NCBI RefSeq assembly: GCF_016865585.1
Contig: NZ_JAESND010000005.1
Location: 1 to 64,000, forward strand
Length of the DNA: 64,000 nt
Direction of reading: 5' to 3'
DNA from: Jeongeupia naejangsanensis
GTDB lineage: Bacteria > Pseudomonadota > Gammaproteobacteria > Burkholderiales > Chitinibacteraceae
Positions 24,298-34,294 of this stretch are shown here, piece by piece (the stretch's first letter is position 1; each line of letters begins with the position of its first letter). The notes under the pieces were generated by a model. That model did not search any database, was not told the DNA's origin, and saw only the letters and a list, made by a program, of their open reading frames with translations. The position numbers were made by a program, and so were the translations under genes.

Positions 24298-25149
24298 TCA
24301 GAACCGCTGCAGCAAGCGATCCAGCTCGTCGAGACTGGTGTAGGCAATACTGATCCGCCCTGCCCCCTTCTTGCCCTGGCGAATCGACACCTTGGCGCCA
24401 AGCTTGCCGGCAATCTCTTCTTCCAGTCGCGTCACGTCCGGATCCGGACGCTGCTGCGGCTTTTCCCGCACGCCCTCCATCAGACGCTTCACCAAGGCTT
24501 CGGTTTCGCGAACCGACAGCCCCTTGAGCGCGACGGTCTGCGCCGCATCGAGCTGGGTCAGCACTTCCAGCGGCAACAGCGCGCGGGCGTGACCCATATC
24601 GATCGCGCCATCGAGCAAAAGTTTCTGCACCGGCTCGGCCAATTGCAGCAGCCGCAGCAGATTGCTCACCGTGGCGCGCGATTTGCCGACCGCCTCGGCC
24701 GCCGCCTCGTGCGTCATGCCGAATTCGTCGATCAGCCGCGCCAGGCCCTGCGCCTCTTCAAGCGGATTCAGGTCTTCGCGCTGGATGTTTTCGATCAGCG
24801 CCATCGCGGCGGCGGCGTCGTCGCCGACCTCGCGCACCAGTGCGCTGATTTCGGACAGACCCGCCAGCCGGCACGCACGCCAGCGGCGCTCGCCGGCAAT
24901 GATTTCGTAACGCGGCTCGGCCAGCGCATCGCCGTCGACCGGACGCACCAGCACCGGCTGCATCAGCCCTTGGGCACGGATCGAGTCGGCCAGTTCCCGC
25001 AGGGCGTCGTCATCGATGATTTTGCGCGGCTGGTAGCGGCCCGGCTGCAGGCTGTCGATCGGCAACGTCGCCAGCGTTTCGCTGGCGCCCGCGTCACCCA
25101 TCAGCGCGTCGAGGCCGCGACCGAGGCCCTTGAATTTTTTACTGACCAT
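24298..25149 (-). CDS. parB: chromosome partitioning protein ParB
   Basis: This 283-residue protein is a chromosomal ParB. It has the N-terminal KKFKGLGRGLDALMGD motif that contacts ParA, the CTP-binding GERRWRACRLAGL box, ENIQREDLNPLEEAQG, and the helix-turn-helix MTHEAAAEAVGKSRATVSNLLRLL. It binds parS sites near the origin and slides as a CTP clamp. I saw no clear parS consensus in the window. It lies directly downstream of parA. Confidence 0.97.
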   Translation of the reverse strand: MVSKKFKGLGRGLDALMGDAGASETLATLPIDSLQPGRYQPRKIIDDDALRELADSIRAQGLMQPVLVRPVDGDALAEPRYEIIAGERRWRACRLAGLSEISALVREVGDDAAAAMALIENIQREDLNPLEEAQGLARLIDEFGMTHEAAAEAVGKSRATVSNLLRLLQLAEPVQKLLLDGAIDMGHARALLPLEVLTQLDAAQTVALKGLSVRETEALVKRLMEGVREKPQQRPDPDVTRLEEEIAGKLGAKVSIRQGKKGAGRISIAYTSLDELDRLLQRF

Positions 25150-25175
25150 TGCGTCCCGTCGGCAGGAATGGCGCC

Positions 25176-25961
25176 CTAGAGGGCAGGCGCCGGATCGAGG
25201 GCATTATGCCGCGCGAGCAATTCCTCGGCCAATTGCAAATATGCCTGTGCGCCCTTCGACGACTTGTCGTAGGCGAGGATGGGCCGGCCGTAGCTCGGCG
25301 CCTCGGCCAGCCGGATATTGCGCGGAATCACCGTGTGATACAGCTTGCTGGTGAAATGCTTCACCAGCTGGTCGGACACCTGTTGCGCCAGCGTCGAGCG
25401 CGGGTCGTACATCGTCCGCAACAGCCCTTCGATCTCGATCTTGCGGTTCAGCTGCTGCTTGATGCGCCTGAGTGTGCTGACCAGATCGGAGAGACCCTCG
25501 AGCGCGTAATACTCGCACTGCATCGGGATCATCACCGAATCGCAGGCGACCATGCCGTTCAGCGTCAGCAGATTCAGCGCCGGCGGACAGTCGAGAATGA
25601 CAAAATCGTACTCGCCGGCCACCTCGGCCAGCGCCGTCTTCAGCCGCGACTCGCGGTGCTCGGCATCGACGAGTTCGACCTCGGCACCCGCCAGTTCACG
25701 GTTGGCCGGCAGCACGTCGAAACGGCCTGATTCCGAATGCGCGATCGTGTCGCGGATCGTCGATTCGCCGATCAGCAGCGTGTAGATCGTGTGCTTGAGC
25801 TTGGCCTTGTCGATGCCGGCGCCCATCGTCGCGTTCGCCTGCGGGTCGAGATCGACCAGCAGGACGCGCTTCTCCAGATGGGCAAGGCTCGCGGCCAGAT
25901 TGACCGACGTCGTCGTCTTGCCGACGCCGCCCTTCTGGTTCGCAATCGCCAGAACCTTCAT
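25176..25961 (-). CDS. parA: chromosome partitioning ATPase ParA (Soj)
   Basis: This 261-residue Walker-type ATPase has the deviant Walker [21 protein letters not shown], the VDLDPQAN motif and [16 protein letters not shown]. It drives segregation of ParB-bound origins. Its place between rsmG and parB is the classic order near oriC, although dnaA and the origin itself are not in this window. Confidence 0.97.
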   Translation of the reverse strand: MKVLAIANQKGGVGKTTTSVNLAASLAHLEKRVLLVDLDPQANATMGAGIDKAKLKHTIYTLLIGESTIRDTIAHSESGRFDVLPANRELAGAEVELVDAEHRESRLKTALAEVAGEYDFVILDCPPALNLLTLNGMVACDSVMIPMQCEYYALEGLSDLVSTLRRIKQQLNRKIEIEGLLRTMYDPRSTLAQQVSDQLVKHFTSKLYHTVIPRNIRLAEAPSYGRPILAYDKSSKGAQAYLQLAEELLARHNALDPAPAL

Positions 25962-25981
25962 GCGGAATGCCTCATACGAAA

Positions 25982-26635
25982 TCAGCCCTCGTTCAGCACA
26001 AGGTGGATCAGGTGGCGCTCGGCATCGATGCCGGGCACGTTCAGGGTATCGACGGCCACGCTCTTCACGTCGGCCGGTAACAGCGCGATTTCTTCATGCG
26101 GGTACACACCCTTGAGCGCGGCCCATTCGCCACTTGGCGCCAGCAAGTGGCGCGTCAGCTTGACGAACTCGGCCAGATCCGAGAATGCGCGGCTGGTGAT
26201 CACGTCGAACGGCGCCTCGGGGCGGAACGATTCGACACGTTCGGTGACGACGGTGACGTTGGCGAGCTTCAGGTCGACGATGGCCTGACGCAGGAAGGTC
26301 GTTTTCTTGTGGTTCGAATCGAGCAGGAACAGCTGCCAGTCCGGCCGGGCGATCGCCAGCGGAATCCCCGGCGTGCCGAAACCCGAACCGACGTCGAGGA
26401 TGCGCGCGCCTGTCGCAGCCTTGAAATGCGGCAACGGTGCGAGCGAATCGAGCAGGTGGTGCGGCACCATCCGTTCGGGCTCGCGGATCGCGGTCAGACT
26501 GTAGGTCTTGTTCCACTTTTCCAGCAGGCCGACATAGCCGAGCAGCAGATCCTGCTGGGCCTGGTCGAGCGTCAGGCCAAGCTGCTTCAGGCCGGCCGAC
26601 AGCGTATCGGCAAGGGTTTGCGCTTCAATCATCAT
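25982..26635 (-). CDS. rsmG: 16S rRNA (guanine-527-N7)-methyltransferase RsmG (GidB)
   Basis: This 217-residue SAM-dependent methyltransferase modifies G527 of 16S rRNA; loss in other bacteria gives low-level streptomycin resistance. Motifs are [20 protein letters not shown], the SAM loop [18 protein letters not shown] and [20 protein letters not shown]. It begins 4 bp after mnmG, so the pair is co-transcribed. Confidence 0.97.
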   Translation of the reverse strand: MMIEAQTLADTLSAGLKQLGLTLDQAQQDLLLGYVGLLEKWNKTYSLTAIREPERMVPHHLLDSLAPLPHFKAATGARILDVGSGFGTPGIPLAIARPDWQLFLLDSNHKKTTFLRQAIVDLKLANVTVVTERVESFRPEAPFDVITSRAFSDLAEFVKLTRHLLAPSGEWAALKGVYPHEEIALLPADVKSVAVDTLNVPGIDAERHLIHLVLNEG

Positions 26636-26639
26636 GGTC

Positions 26640-28541
26640 TCAGGCGGCTTTGCTCGCGCCAGCGAGCTTCTTCAGGTGCACGAGCAGCAGCGCGATCGCT
26701 GCCGGAGTAATACCGGAAATCCGCCCGGCCTGGCCGAGCGTTTCGGGACGGTGTTGGGTCAGCTTCTGCTGCACTTCCTTCGACAGCCCGGAGACCGTGG
26801 CGTAGTCGAGGTCGGCCGGTAGCTTCACGTCGTCGAGGGTATCGCGTTTGGCGACTTCGTGCTGTTGCCGTTCGATATAGCCCTGATACTTGACCTGGAT
26901 TTCGACCTGTTCGGCGACGAGCGGATCGGTGATCACGCCACCGTCTTTCGGCTGCGCGCATTCAAGGCTCATCAGGCTGGCAAAGCTGACTTCGGGCCGG
27001 CGCAGCAGGTCGGCCAGGTTGTATTCGCGCTCGATCGCCTTGCCGAGTACACGCTCTGCCTCGGCCGCTTCGAGAATGCGCGGATTGACCCAGGTCGACC
27101 GCAGCCGCTGCAGCTCGGCCTCGACGGCATCACGCTTGGCGCAGAACAGCGCCCACTGTTCGTCACCGACCAGCCCCAGCTTGCGGCCGTGCTCGGTCAG
27201 GCGCAGGTCGGCGTTGTCCTCACGCAGCTGCAGCCGGAATTCGGCGCGGCTGGTGAACATCCGATACGGCTCGGTCACACCGAGCGTGGTCAGATCGTCG
27301 ACCAGCACGCCCAGATAGGCCTCGTCGCGACCCGGCGTCCACGGCGCTTCGTCGCAGGCGTACAGCGCCGCGTTCAATCCGGCGAACAGCCCTTGTGCCG
27401 CCGCCTCTTCGTAGCCGGTGGTGCCGTTGATCTGGCCGGCGAAGAACAACCCGGCGATCGCCTTGGTTTCGAACGACTGCTTCAGCGCACGCGGGTCGAA
27501 GTAGTCGTACTCGATCGCGTAGCCGGGACGCAGGATGCGGGCGTTTTCCAGCCCGACCATCGACTGCAGCGCGGCGATCTGGATGTCGAACGGCAGGCTG
27601 GTCGAAAACCCGCCCGGATAATACTCGTGCGTATCAAGGCCTTCCGGCTCGAGGAAGACCTGATGGCTGTCCTTGTCGGCAAAGCGGTTGATCTTGTCCT
27701 CGACCGACGGGCAGTAGCGCGGACCGACGCCTTCGATCTTGCCGGTGAACATCGGGCTGCGGTCGAAGCCGCTGCGCAGGATGTCGTGGGTCTTCAGATT
27801 GGTGTGGGCGATCCAGCACGGCAGCTGTTGCGGATGCATGGCCAGATTGCCGCGGCTCGAGAACACCGGCTCGGGCGTGTCGCCGGGCTGGATTTCGAGC
27901 TTCGAGAAATCGATGGTCCGGCCGTCGATGCGCGGCGGTGTGCCGGTCTTGAGCCGGCCGACCGGCAGCTGCAGTTCGCGCAGCTTGTGCGACAGCGTGA
28001 TCGACGCCGGATCGCCGGCACGGCCGCCGACGTGGTTTTCCAGCCCGACGTGGATCTTGCCGCCGAGGAAGGTGCCGGCGGTCAGTACCACCGCGCTGGC
28101 TTCGAAGCGGATGCCGATCTGCGTCACCGCGCCGGTGACCCGGTCGCCATCGAGCAGCAGGTCGCTGACTTCCTGCTGGAACAGGTCGAGGTTGGGCTGG
28201 TTTTCCAGCGTATGGCGGATGGCCGCCTTGTAGCGGACGCGGTCGGCCTGCGCGCGGGTCGCGCGTACCGCCGGACCCTTGCTGGCGTTCAGCGTCTTGA
28301 ACTGGATGCCGCTCATGTCGGTCGCCAGCGCCATCGCGCCGCCGAGCGCGTCGACTTCCTTGACGAGGTGGCCCTTGCCGATGCCGCCGATCGACGGGTT
28401 GCAGCTCATCTGGCCCAGCGTCTCGATATTGTGCGTCAGCAGCAGCGTCTTGCGCCCCATGCGCGCGCTGGCGAGCGCGGCTTCGGTGCCGGCGTGGCCG
28501 CCGCCGACGACGATGACGTCGTAACGGGTGGGATAAAGCAT
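26640..28541 (-). CDS. mnmG: tRNA uridine-5-carboxymethylaminomethyl modification enzyme MnmG (GidA)
   Basis: This 633-residue FAD enzyme, with MnmE, modifies the wobble uridine of several tRNAs. The N-terminal FAD motif is [21 protein letters not shown]; further hallmarks are [20 protein letters not shown] and [15 protein letters not shown]. The C-terminal helical MnmE-binding domain ends with [17 protein letters not shown]. Length is normal. It heads the mnmG-rsmG-parA-parB run and is divergent from bcsA. Confidence 0.98.
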   Translation of the reverse strand: MLYPTRYDVIVVGGGHAGTEAALASARMGRKTLLLTHNIETLGQMSCNPSIGGIGKGHLVKEVDALGGAMALATDMSGIQFKTLNASKGPAVRATRAQADRVRYKAAIRHTLENQPNLDLFQQEVSDLLLDGDRVTGAVTQIGIRFEASAVVLTAGTFLGGKIHVGLENHVGGRAGDPASITLSHKLRELQLPVGRLKTGTPPRIDGRTIDFSKLEIQPGDTPEPVFSSRGNLAMHPQQLPCWIAHTNLKTHDILRSGFDRSPMFTGKIEGVGPRYCPSVEDKINRFADKDSHQVFLEPEGLDTHEYYPGGFSTSLPFDIQIAALQSMVGLENARILRPGYAIEYDYFDPRALKQSFETKAIAGLFFAGQINGTTGYEEAAAQGLFAGLNAALYACDEAPWTPGRDEAYLGVLVDDLTTLGVTEPYRMFTSRAEFRLQLREDNADLRLTEHGRKLGLVGDEQWALFCAKRDAVEAELQRLRSTWVNPRILEAAEAERVLGKAIEREYNLADLLRRPEVSFASLMSLECAQPKDGGVITDPLVAEQVEIQVKYQGYIERQQHEVAKRDTLDDVKLPADLDYATVSGLSKEVQQKLTQHRPETLGQAGRISGITPAAIALLLVHLKKLAGASKAA

Positions 28542-28785
28542 GGGGAGACTCGCTGACGGGGGTACGGGGGCAATATTCTACGCGAGAACAGTCACTTAGG
28601 GCAGGCCCGCCCGGCAGACCCGTCATGCAGCCTCAAAAACCGGCCGGACAACGCCTCAGCCCGATAAGAAAGAAAAAAGAAAGAATATAAGTAAGTATTT
28701 ATACAGAAAACCACAACAAATCAGGGTTTTGATTTATCATCGCCGCCAGAATACCCGGCTAGCATAACAACACGCCGTTTTTGTA
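28542..28785. other. AT-rich divergent regulatory gap between mnmG and bcsA
   Basis: The 244-bp gap is strikingly A/T-rich between ~28665 and 28740, unlike the GC-rich surroundings, and must carry the promoters of both mnmG and the bcs operon. I cannot place a confident -35/-10 pair for bcsA. No gene is seen. Confidence 0.6.
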
Positions 28786-31083
28786 ATGAAAATACTTACA
28801 AACCGCATTCACTCCCTGCTCGACCCGCTCGGCAACCGCGGCCTGCTCTGGGTCTGGGTCGGGCTGTGCTCGCTCGGCGGCGTGCTGGTCGCCGCCAATG
28901 TCGACGCCCGCGCGCAGCTGTGGCTGGCGGTGGCGATCGTCGTGCTCCTGCTCGGCCTGCGGCGCCTGGGTCATCCGGAACGCTACCGGGCATTCTTCCT
29001 TTTTCTCGCCGCCTTCCTGACGCTGCGCTACGTGTACTGGCGCACGACCAACACGCTGGTGCTCGACGGCGTGCTCGACACGACGATGGCGCTGCTGCTG
29101 TACGTCGCCGAGCTGTACGGCATCGTCGTCGCGCTGCTGGGCATCTTCGTCAACATCCGACCGCTGAAGCGCAAGCCGGTTCCGCTGCCCGACGATCCGG
29201 CGCTGCTGCCGACCGTCGACGTCTACATCCCGACCTACAACGAATCGCCCGAACTGCTCGAAGTGACGATCCGTGCCGCGATGAACATCCGCTACCCGGC
29301 GGCCAAGCTCAGGGTCTACCTGCTCGACGACGGCGGCACCGTGCAGAAGCGCGATCAGGCCGACGAAGCCAAGGCGCTCGACGCGATCGCCCGCCACAAG
29401 TGGCTGCGCAAGCTGTGCCAGCGCCACGGCGCGCACTACATTTCCCGCGCGCGCAACGAGCACGCCAAGGCCGGCAACATCAATGCCGCACTGAAGGAGT
29501 CGCACGGCGAGCTGATCGTCATCCTCGACGCCGACCACGTCCCCACGGTGGATTTCCTCGAGCAGACGGTCGGCTTCTTCCTGCGCGACGAGAAGCTCTT
29601 CCTCGTTCAGACCCCGCACTTCTTCATCAACCCGGACCCGATCGAGAAGAACCTGCGCATCTTCGGCCGCATCCCGTCCGAGAACGAGATGTTCTACTCG
29701 GTGATCCAGCACGGGCTGGATTTCTGGAACTCGGCGTTCTTCTGCGGTTCGGCGGCGGTCTTGCGGCGGCGCTACCTCGAGGAAGTCGGCGGCATCGCCG
29801 GCACCTCGATCACCGAGGACGCCGAAACCGCGCTCGATCTGCACGCGCGCGGCTACAAGAGCGTCTATCTCGGCACGCCGCTGATTTCGGGGCTGCAGCC
29901 CGAGACCTTCACCGGTTTCATCACCCAGCGGGTGCGCTGGGCGCAGGGCATGGTGCAGATCTTCCTGCTGAAAAACCCGCTGCGCGTGCCGGGGCTGAAG
30001 CTGTGGCAGCGGCTGTGCTACTTCTCCAGTTCCTTCTTCTGGTTCTTCGGCTACGCGCGGCTGATGTTCCTGCTGGCGCCGCTCGCCTTCCTGCTGTTCG
30101 GGCTGCACATCTACAACGCCACGCTCGACGACTTCCTTGCCTACGCGCTGCCGCACGTGATCGGCGTGATGCTGGTGTCGGACTACCTGTTCGGCAAGGT
30201 GCGCTGGGCCTTCGTGTCAGAGCTGTACGAGCTGCTGCAGTCGATGTTCTCGCTGCCGGCGATCTTCAAGGTGTTCCGCAATCCGCGCGCGCCGACCTTC
30301 CAGGTCACCCCGAAGGGCGAGCACCTCGACGAGGATTTCATCTCGCAGCTGTCGATGCCGTTCTACCTCGTCTACCTCGCCGTGGTCGTCGGCATGGGCG
30401 TCGGCATCTGGCGCTTCATCCACGACCCGCTCGAACGCGATATCGTGCTGGTGACGCTGGCGTGGAACACGCTGAACCTGCTGCTGCTGAACGCGGCGAT
30501 CGGCGCGCTGTTCGAACGGCGCCAGCGCCGCGCCAACCCGCGCATGCCGGCCGACCTCGACGCCGAACTGATCCTGTTCGGCAGCGGCGCCCACCTGCCC
30601 TGCCGGGTCGACGACCTGTCGGCCAGCGGCGCCCGGCTGCTGGTCCCGAGCGCGCTGCTGCCGGCCGGTTTTGGCGACCAGCAAGCGGACAGCGACCGCG
30701 CGGTGATCGCGATCTACAACCCGGCGCTGAAGCGCTACACGCACCTGTCGGCCCGGATCCACAATGCGCGACCGCTCGACGACCGGCTGCACACGCTGGG
30801 CATCGAATTCGCGGATGTCGCGGTCGCGCAGGTCGCCGAGGTCGTCGCTCTGGTCCACGGCGACAGCCAGCGCTGGCAGGACTACCGCCGGCAGCGCGCC
30901 CGCAAGATCGGCATTTTCGCCAGTCTGGGGCTGCTGGCGCAGCTCGGCGTGCGCTACGCGTTCTCGCATTACATTTCGATTTTGCAAACCGTCGGCACCA
31001 CGCTGTGGCGCCGGCTTTGCCCGGTCGGCGGCGCCATCCGCCGGCGGGGTCAACGGATCTGGCAGTGGGCATGGGCAGGATGA
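28786..31083 (+). CDS. bcsA: cellulose synthase catalytic subunit BcsA
   Basis: This 765-residue GT2 synthase polymerises UDP-glucose and exports the chain through its own channel. After N-terminal membrane helices come the catalytic motifs VDVYIPTYNESPELLE, LLDDGG, the DxD in ILDADHVP, the TED general base (SITEDAE) and QRVRWAQGM. Further helices lead to a C-terminal PilZ domain with an RxxxR-type stretch (RRQRRANPR) and DDLSASGARL, so activity should need c-di-GMP. The ATG lacks a clear ribosome-binding site. It overlaps bcsB by 4 bp. Confidence 0.97.
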   Translation: MKILTNRIHSLLDPLGNRGLLWVWVGLCSLGGVLVAANVDARAQLWLAVAIVVLLLGLRRLGHPERYRAFFLFLAAFLTLRYVYWRTTNTLVLDGVLDTTMALLLYVAELYGIVVALLGIFVNIRPLKRKPVPLPDDPALLPTVDVYIPTYNESPELLEVTIRAAMNIRYPAAKLRVYLLDDGGTVQKRDQADEAKALDAIARHKWLRKLCQRHGAHYISRARNEHAKAGNINAALKESHGELIVILDADHVPTVDFLEQTVGFFLRDEKLFLVQTPHFFINPDPIEKNLRIFGRIPSENEMFYSVIQHGLDFWNSAFFCGSAAVLRRRYLEEVGGIAGTSITEDAETALDLHARGYKSVYLGTPLISGLQPETFTGFITQRVRWAQGMVQIFLLKNPLRVPGLKLWQRLCYFSSSFFWFFGYARLMFLLAPLAFLLFGLHIYNATLDDFLAYALPHVIGVMLVSDYLFGKVRWAFVSELYELLQSMFSLPAIFKVFRNPRAPTFQVTPKGEHLDEDFISQLSMPFYLVYLAVVVGMGVGIWRFIHDPLERDIVLVTLAWNTLNLLLLNAAIGALFERRQRRANPRMPADLDAELILFGSGAHLPCRVDDLSASGARLLVPSALLPAGFGDQQADSDRAVIAIYNPALKRYTHLSARIHNARPLDDRLHTLGIEFADVAVAQVAEVVALVHGDSQRWQDYRRQRARKIGIFASLGLLAQLGVRYAFSHYISILQTVGTTLWRRLCPVGGAIRRRGQRIWQWAWAG

Positions 31084-33302
31084 TGAAAACAACCCGAACG
31101 ATCTGGCTGTGGCTGGCACTACTGGTGGCCTGTAGCGGCGCTTTCGCCAACACCGGCCGGCAGGGCCGCGACGTGCCGCTGGCCGAGCTCAGCGGCGACC
31201 CGCAGCCCTTGCGGCTCAACGGTGCCGCCGGCCAGCAGACGCTGGCATTGCCGCTCGGCGCGCGCGAAACGGTCAAGAGCGCAACCTTGCATCTGGTCGC
31301 GACCAACTCGACCGCGCTGCTCGGCGAGCGCTCGCAACTCGTCGTCCAGCTCAACGACCGGGTGATCGCGCAGCTGCCACTGTCGCCGAAACAGCCCGAA
31401 ATCGTCGCCGACATCCGCCTGCCGCTGGCGCAGCTCAAGCCCGGCTACAACCGGCTGACCTTCGCCGCCGCGCAGCATTACACGCTGCAGTGCGAAGACC
31501 CGTCGGCGCCCGAGCTGTGGAGCGAGATCGACGTCCAGCAGTCGACATTGCGGATCGACACCGAACTGCAGGCGCAGGCACCGACGCTCGACCGGCTCGA
31601 CGCCGTGTTCGATCCGGCGCAGTGGCACGACCGCCGGCTGACCGTCGTCACCGCGGCGCAGCCCGGTGCCAACGAACTCGGCTGGGGCGCGCAGCTGACG
31701 CAGGGCTCCGCACTCCGCCTGCGTTACCAGCCGCTCGCCGTGCAGCACCGCGCGGTTGCGGCCGGGCACGGCGAAGGCCCGGTTCCGGGGCTGGACCCGG
31801 CAGTCCTCGGCAACGGCGACGCGATGCTGGTCGGCACGCTGGCGCAGCTGAAACCCTACCTGGACCCCGCGCTCGCTGCGAAGGTGAAGTCGGGCTTCCT
31901 CGGCGTCTATCCGCTGCCGGGCGACGCGCGCCGGGTGCTGCTGATCGCGACCGGTCGCGACGCCGCCGAAGTCGGCAAGGCCGTCGCCGCCTTCGCCGGC
32001 CAGCATCTGCCGCGTCAGGCCGAACTGGCGGTCACTGGCCTCGCGCTGCCGAAGCTCGCGCCGTACGCCGGCCTGCTGGCCGCGCCGGGCAGCTACACGC
32101 TGCGCGAACTGGGCTTCCGCACCCGCAACGTCAAGGGCATGTCGCCCGAAGCCATCGAAACCACGCTGCGCCTGCCACCGGACCTGTACAGCCCGGAAAA
32201 CAGCACCGTCGGCATCGCGCTCAACTACGCCGTCGGCGCCAAGCTGCGCGCCGATTCGGTACTGAACGTGCTGGTCAACGGCCAGTTCGTCCAGGTGATT
32301 CCGCTCGATCAGGACAAGGGCGGCCTCGTCGAGCGCTACAAGCTGGAAATCCCGCTGCGCGCCTTCCGCCCCGGCGACAACACGATCGCCTTCCAGCCGC
32401 GGATGACGCCGCTGGTCACCGGCAGCTGCCAGCTCTACCAGACCGAAAACCTGCAGCTGACGGTTTTCGACGACAGTACGCTGACCTTGCCGAAGGTGTC
32501 GCACTTCGCCCGCCTGCCCGACCTGAACCGGCTGGCCGCCACCGCCTTCCCGTACGCGGTGCAGGCCGACGGTGCCGACCTCGGCGTGCAGGTCACCGAG
32601 CGCAGCAGCGACAGCATCGCCGCGGCATGGACGCTGCTCGGCAAACTGGCGCAGAAGCACGGCCTGCCGCTGTCTGCCGCCGCCATCGGCTTCGACGCGC
32701 CACCGGCCGACCGCCACCTGCTGGTCGTCGGCAGCCGGCCACCGGCTGCGCTGCTCGAAGGCGCGCCGTGGCAGCCGGGCCGGCCGATGCAGTTCACCCA
32801 GCCGGTCGTCGACACCGCACAGGGCGCGGGCTGGTGGAGCCGGCAGTGGGTACGGCTCAGCGGCGGCCGCACCGCCGAGGCGGCAACCATCGCCAACACC
32901 GAGGTCAGGGCCGATGCGACGCTGGCCGGCCAGCTGCTGGCGATGCAGTACCGTTCGCCGCTCGACGGCGATCGCACCGTGACGGTCTTCGTCGCCGGCA
33001 GCCCGGCCGACCTCGCCCGCGGCAGCGCCGAACTGATCGAACCGGCCAACTGGGACCGGCTCGGCGACGATGTCAGCCTGCTGCGCATCGGCGAGACCGG
33101 CATCGTCAGCCAGCGCGTCGGCGCGCAGTACGACGCCGGCAGCATCGGCGTCACCGGGCGGATCGGCTATGCGTTCTCGCAGCACCCGCTGGTGTGGCTG
33201 GCACTGACGCTGACGCTCGTCGGCCTGCTTGCGCTGGTGACCGTCAAGCTGCTGCGCCGCTTCTACCTGCGCCACCACACCGGCGTCGAGGAAGAACAGT
33301 GA
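31080..33302 (+). CDS. bcsB: cellulose synthase periplasmic subunit BcsB
   Basis: This 740-residue protein has a signal peptide (IWLWLALLVACSGAFA), a large periplasmic carbohydrate-binding region with YCLQCEDP-like LQCEDPSAPELWSEI, GSCQLYQTEN, and a single C-terminal membrane anchor (LVWLALTLTLVGLLALVTVKLL) followed by basic residues. BcsB guides the nascent glucan across the periplasm and its anchor is needed for BcsA activity. Start at the ATG in the ATGA overlap with bcsA; upstream open frame is noise. It overlaps bcsZ by 4 bp (GTGA). Confidence 0.95.
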   Translation: MMKTTRTIWLWLALLVACSGAFANTGRQGRDVPLAELSGDPQPLRLNGAAGQQTLALPLGARETVKSATLHLVATNSTALLGERSQLVVQLNDRVIAQLPLSPKQPEIVADIRLPLAQLKPGYNRLTFAAAQHYTLQCEDPSAPELWSEIDVQQSTLRIDTELQAQAPTLDRLDAVFDPAQWHDRRLTVVTAAQPGANELGWGAQLTQGSALRLRYQPLAVQHRAVAAGHGEGPVPGLDPAVLGNGDAMLVGTLAQLKPYLDPALAAKVKSGFLGVYPLPGDARRVLLIATGRDAAEVGKAVAAFAGQHLPRQAELAVTGLALPKLAPYAGLLAAPGSYTLRELGFRTRNVKGMSPEAIETTLRLPPDLYSPENSTVGIALNYAVGAKLRADSVLNVLVNGQFVQVIPLDQDKGGLVERYKLEIPLRAFRPGDNTIAFQPRMTPLVTGSCQLYQTENLQLTVFDDSTLTLPKVSHFARLPDLNRLAATAFPYAVQADGADLGVQVTERSSDSIAAAWTLLGKLAQKHGLPLSAAAIGFDAPPADRHLLVVGSRPPAALLEGAPWQPGRPMQFTQPVVDTAQGAGWWSRQWVRLSGGRTAEAATIANTEVRADATLAGQLLAMQYRSPLDGDRTVTVFVAGSPADLARGSAELIEPANWDRLGDDVSLLRIGETGIVSQRVGAQYDAGSIGVTGRIGYAFSQHPLVWLALTLTLVGLLALVTVKLLRRFYLRHHTGVEEEQ

Positions 33303-34294
33303 TCCGCCGCTGGCTGCTCGCACTGGCCCTGCTGCTGCCCGTCGCCGGCCATGCCGGTGACGCGCGCTGGGACGATTTCGTCAGCCGTTTCGTCGCCGCC
33401 GACGGCCGGGTGATCGATACCGGCAACGGCGGCATCAGCCACAGCGAGGGCCAGGGCTACACGCTGCTGCTGGCGGTGGCCCAGAACGACCGTGCCACCT
33501 TCGGGCGCGTCTGGGCATGGACGCGCAGCCGGCTGCAGACGCGCGGCGACGCGCTGTTTTCATGGCAGTGGAAGCCCGACGCCGACGGCGGCAAGATCGG
33601 CGACCGCAACAACGCCAGCGACGGCGACCTGCTGATCGCCTGGGCGCTGCTGCGCGGCGCGCAACGCTGGCAGCAGCCGGCCTACCGCGCCGAGGCACTG
33701 AAAATCCTCGCCGACGTGCGCGGCAAACTGATCAAGCCGTCGCGCTTCGGCCCGCTGCTGATGCCGGCCGAAAAAGGCTTCGACAAGCCTGCCGGCCCCA
33801 TCGTCAATCCGTCGTACTGGCTGTTCCCGGCCTTTGCCGAATTCGCCCGCGCCGACCGTGCGCCGGTGTGGGCCGAACTGCGCCAGAGCGGGCTGGCGCT
33901 GCTCGCCGCCGGCCGCTTCGGCCAGTGGCAGCTGCCGCCGGACTGGCTGCAGGTCGGCGACACGCTCGCCCCGGCGATGTCGCACCAGTACGGCTACAAC
34001 GCGCTGCGCGTACCGTTGTATCTGGCGTGGGCCGGGCTCGACACGCCCGAGCGTATCGCCCCCTTCCTCGCCTACTGGGACACCAATCCCGAACGGCTGC
34101 CGGCGTGGACCGATCTGGCCACCAACGCCATCGACCCGGACAGCGCCCAGCCCGGCCTGTACACCATCGTCGCGCTGGTCCGGCAGCGGCAGGCGGGCGG
34201 CACGGTACGCTTCGGCGACGGCGACAACCGCGATTACTATCCGGCAGTGCTCGACCTGCTGAGCCGGCAGGCGGCGCGCGAGGCACGGCGATGA
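33299..34294 (+). CDS. bcsZ: periplasmic GH8 endoglucanase BcsZ
   Basis: This 331-residue secreted protein (signal peptide residues 1-19) is the family-8 endoglucanase of bcs operons. The proton-donor Glu is E50 in ISHSEGQGYTL, and the GH8 signature NASDGDLLIAWALL lies at 105-118. At the position of the catalytic base (YDAxR in E. coli BcsZ and most family members) this protein has YNALR, with Asn234 in place of Asp. Activity may therefore be altered or depend on another residue. The start is a GTG overlapping bcsB; the stop overlaps the next gene by 4 bp. Confidence 0.92.
   Translation: MIRRWLLALALLLPVAGHAGDARWDDFVSRFVAADGRVIDTGNGGISHSEGQGYTLLLAVAQNDRATFGRVWAWTRSRLQTRGDALFSWQWKPDADGGKIGDRNNASDGDLLIAWALLRGAQRWQQPAYRAEALKILADVRGKLIKPSRFGPLLMPAEKGFDKPAGPIVNPSYWLFPAFAEFARADRAPVWAELRQSGLALLAAGRFGQWQLPPDWLQVGDTLAPAMSHQYGYNALRVPLYLAWAGLDTPERIAPFLAYWDTNPERLPAWTDLATNAIDPDSAQPGLYTIVALVRQRQAGGTVRFGDGDNRDYYPAVLDLLSRQAAREARR

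Noticed and set aside
24150-28785. parS site or oriC near parAB/mnmG
   Set aside because: The gene order suggests proximity to the origin, but I found no parS consensus, DnaA-box cluster or dnaA in the window.
31119-33323. Long minus-strand open frame opposite bcsB (734 codons), and similar long frames opposite bcsA, vgrG, clpV and mnmG
   Set aside because: They mirror the GC-rich codon structure of the real plus- or minus-strand genes, have no recognisable domains and no ribosome-binding sites, and the true genes are beyond doubt.
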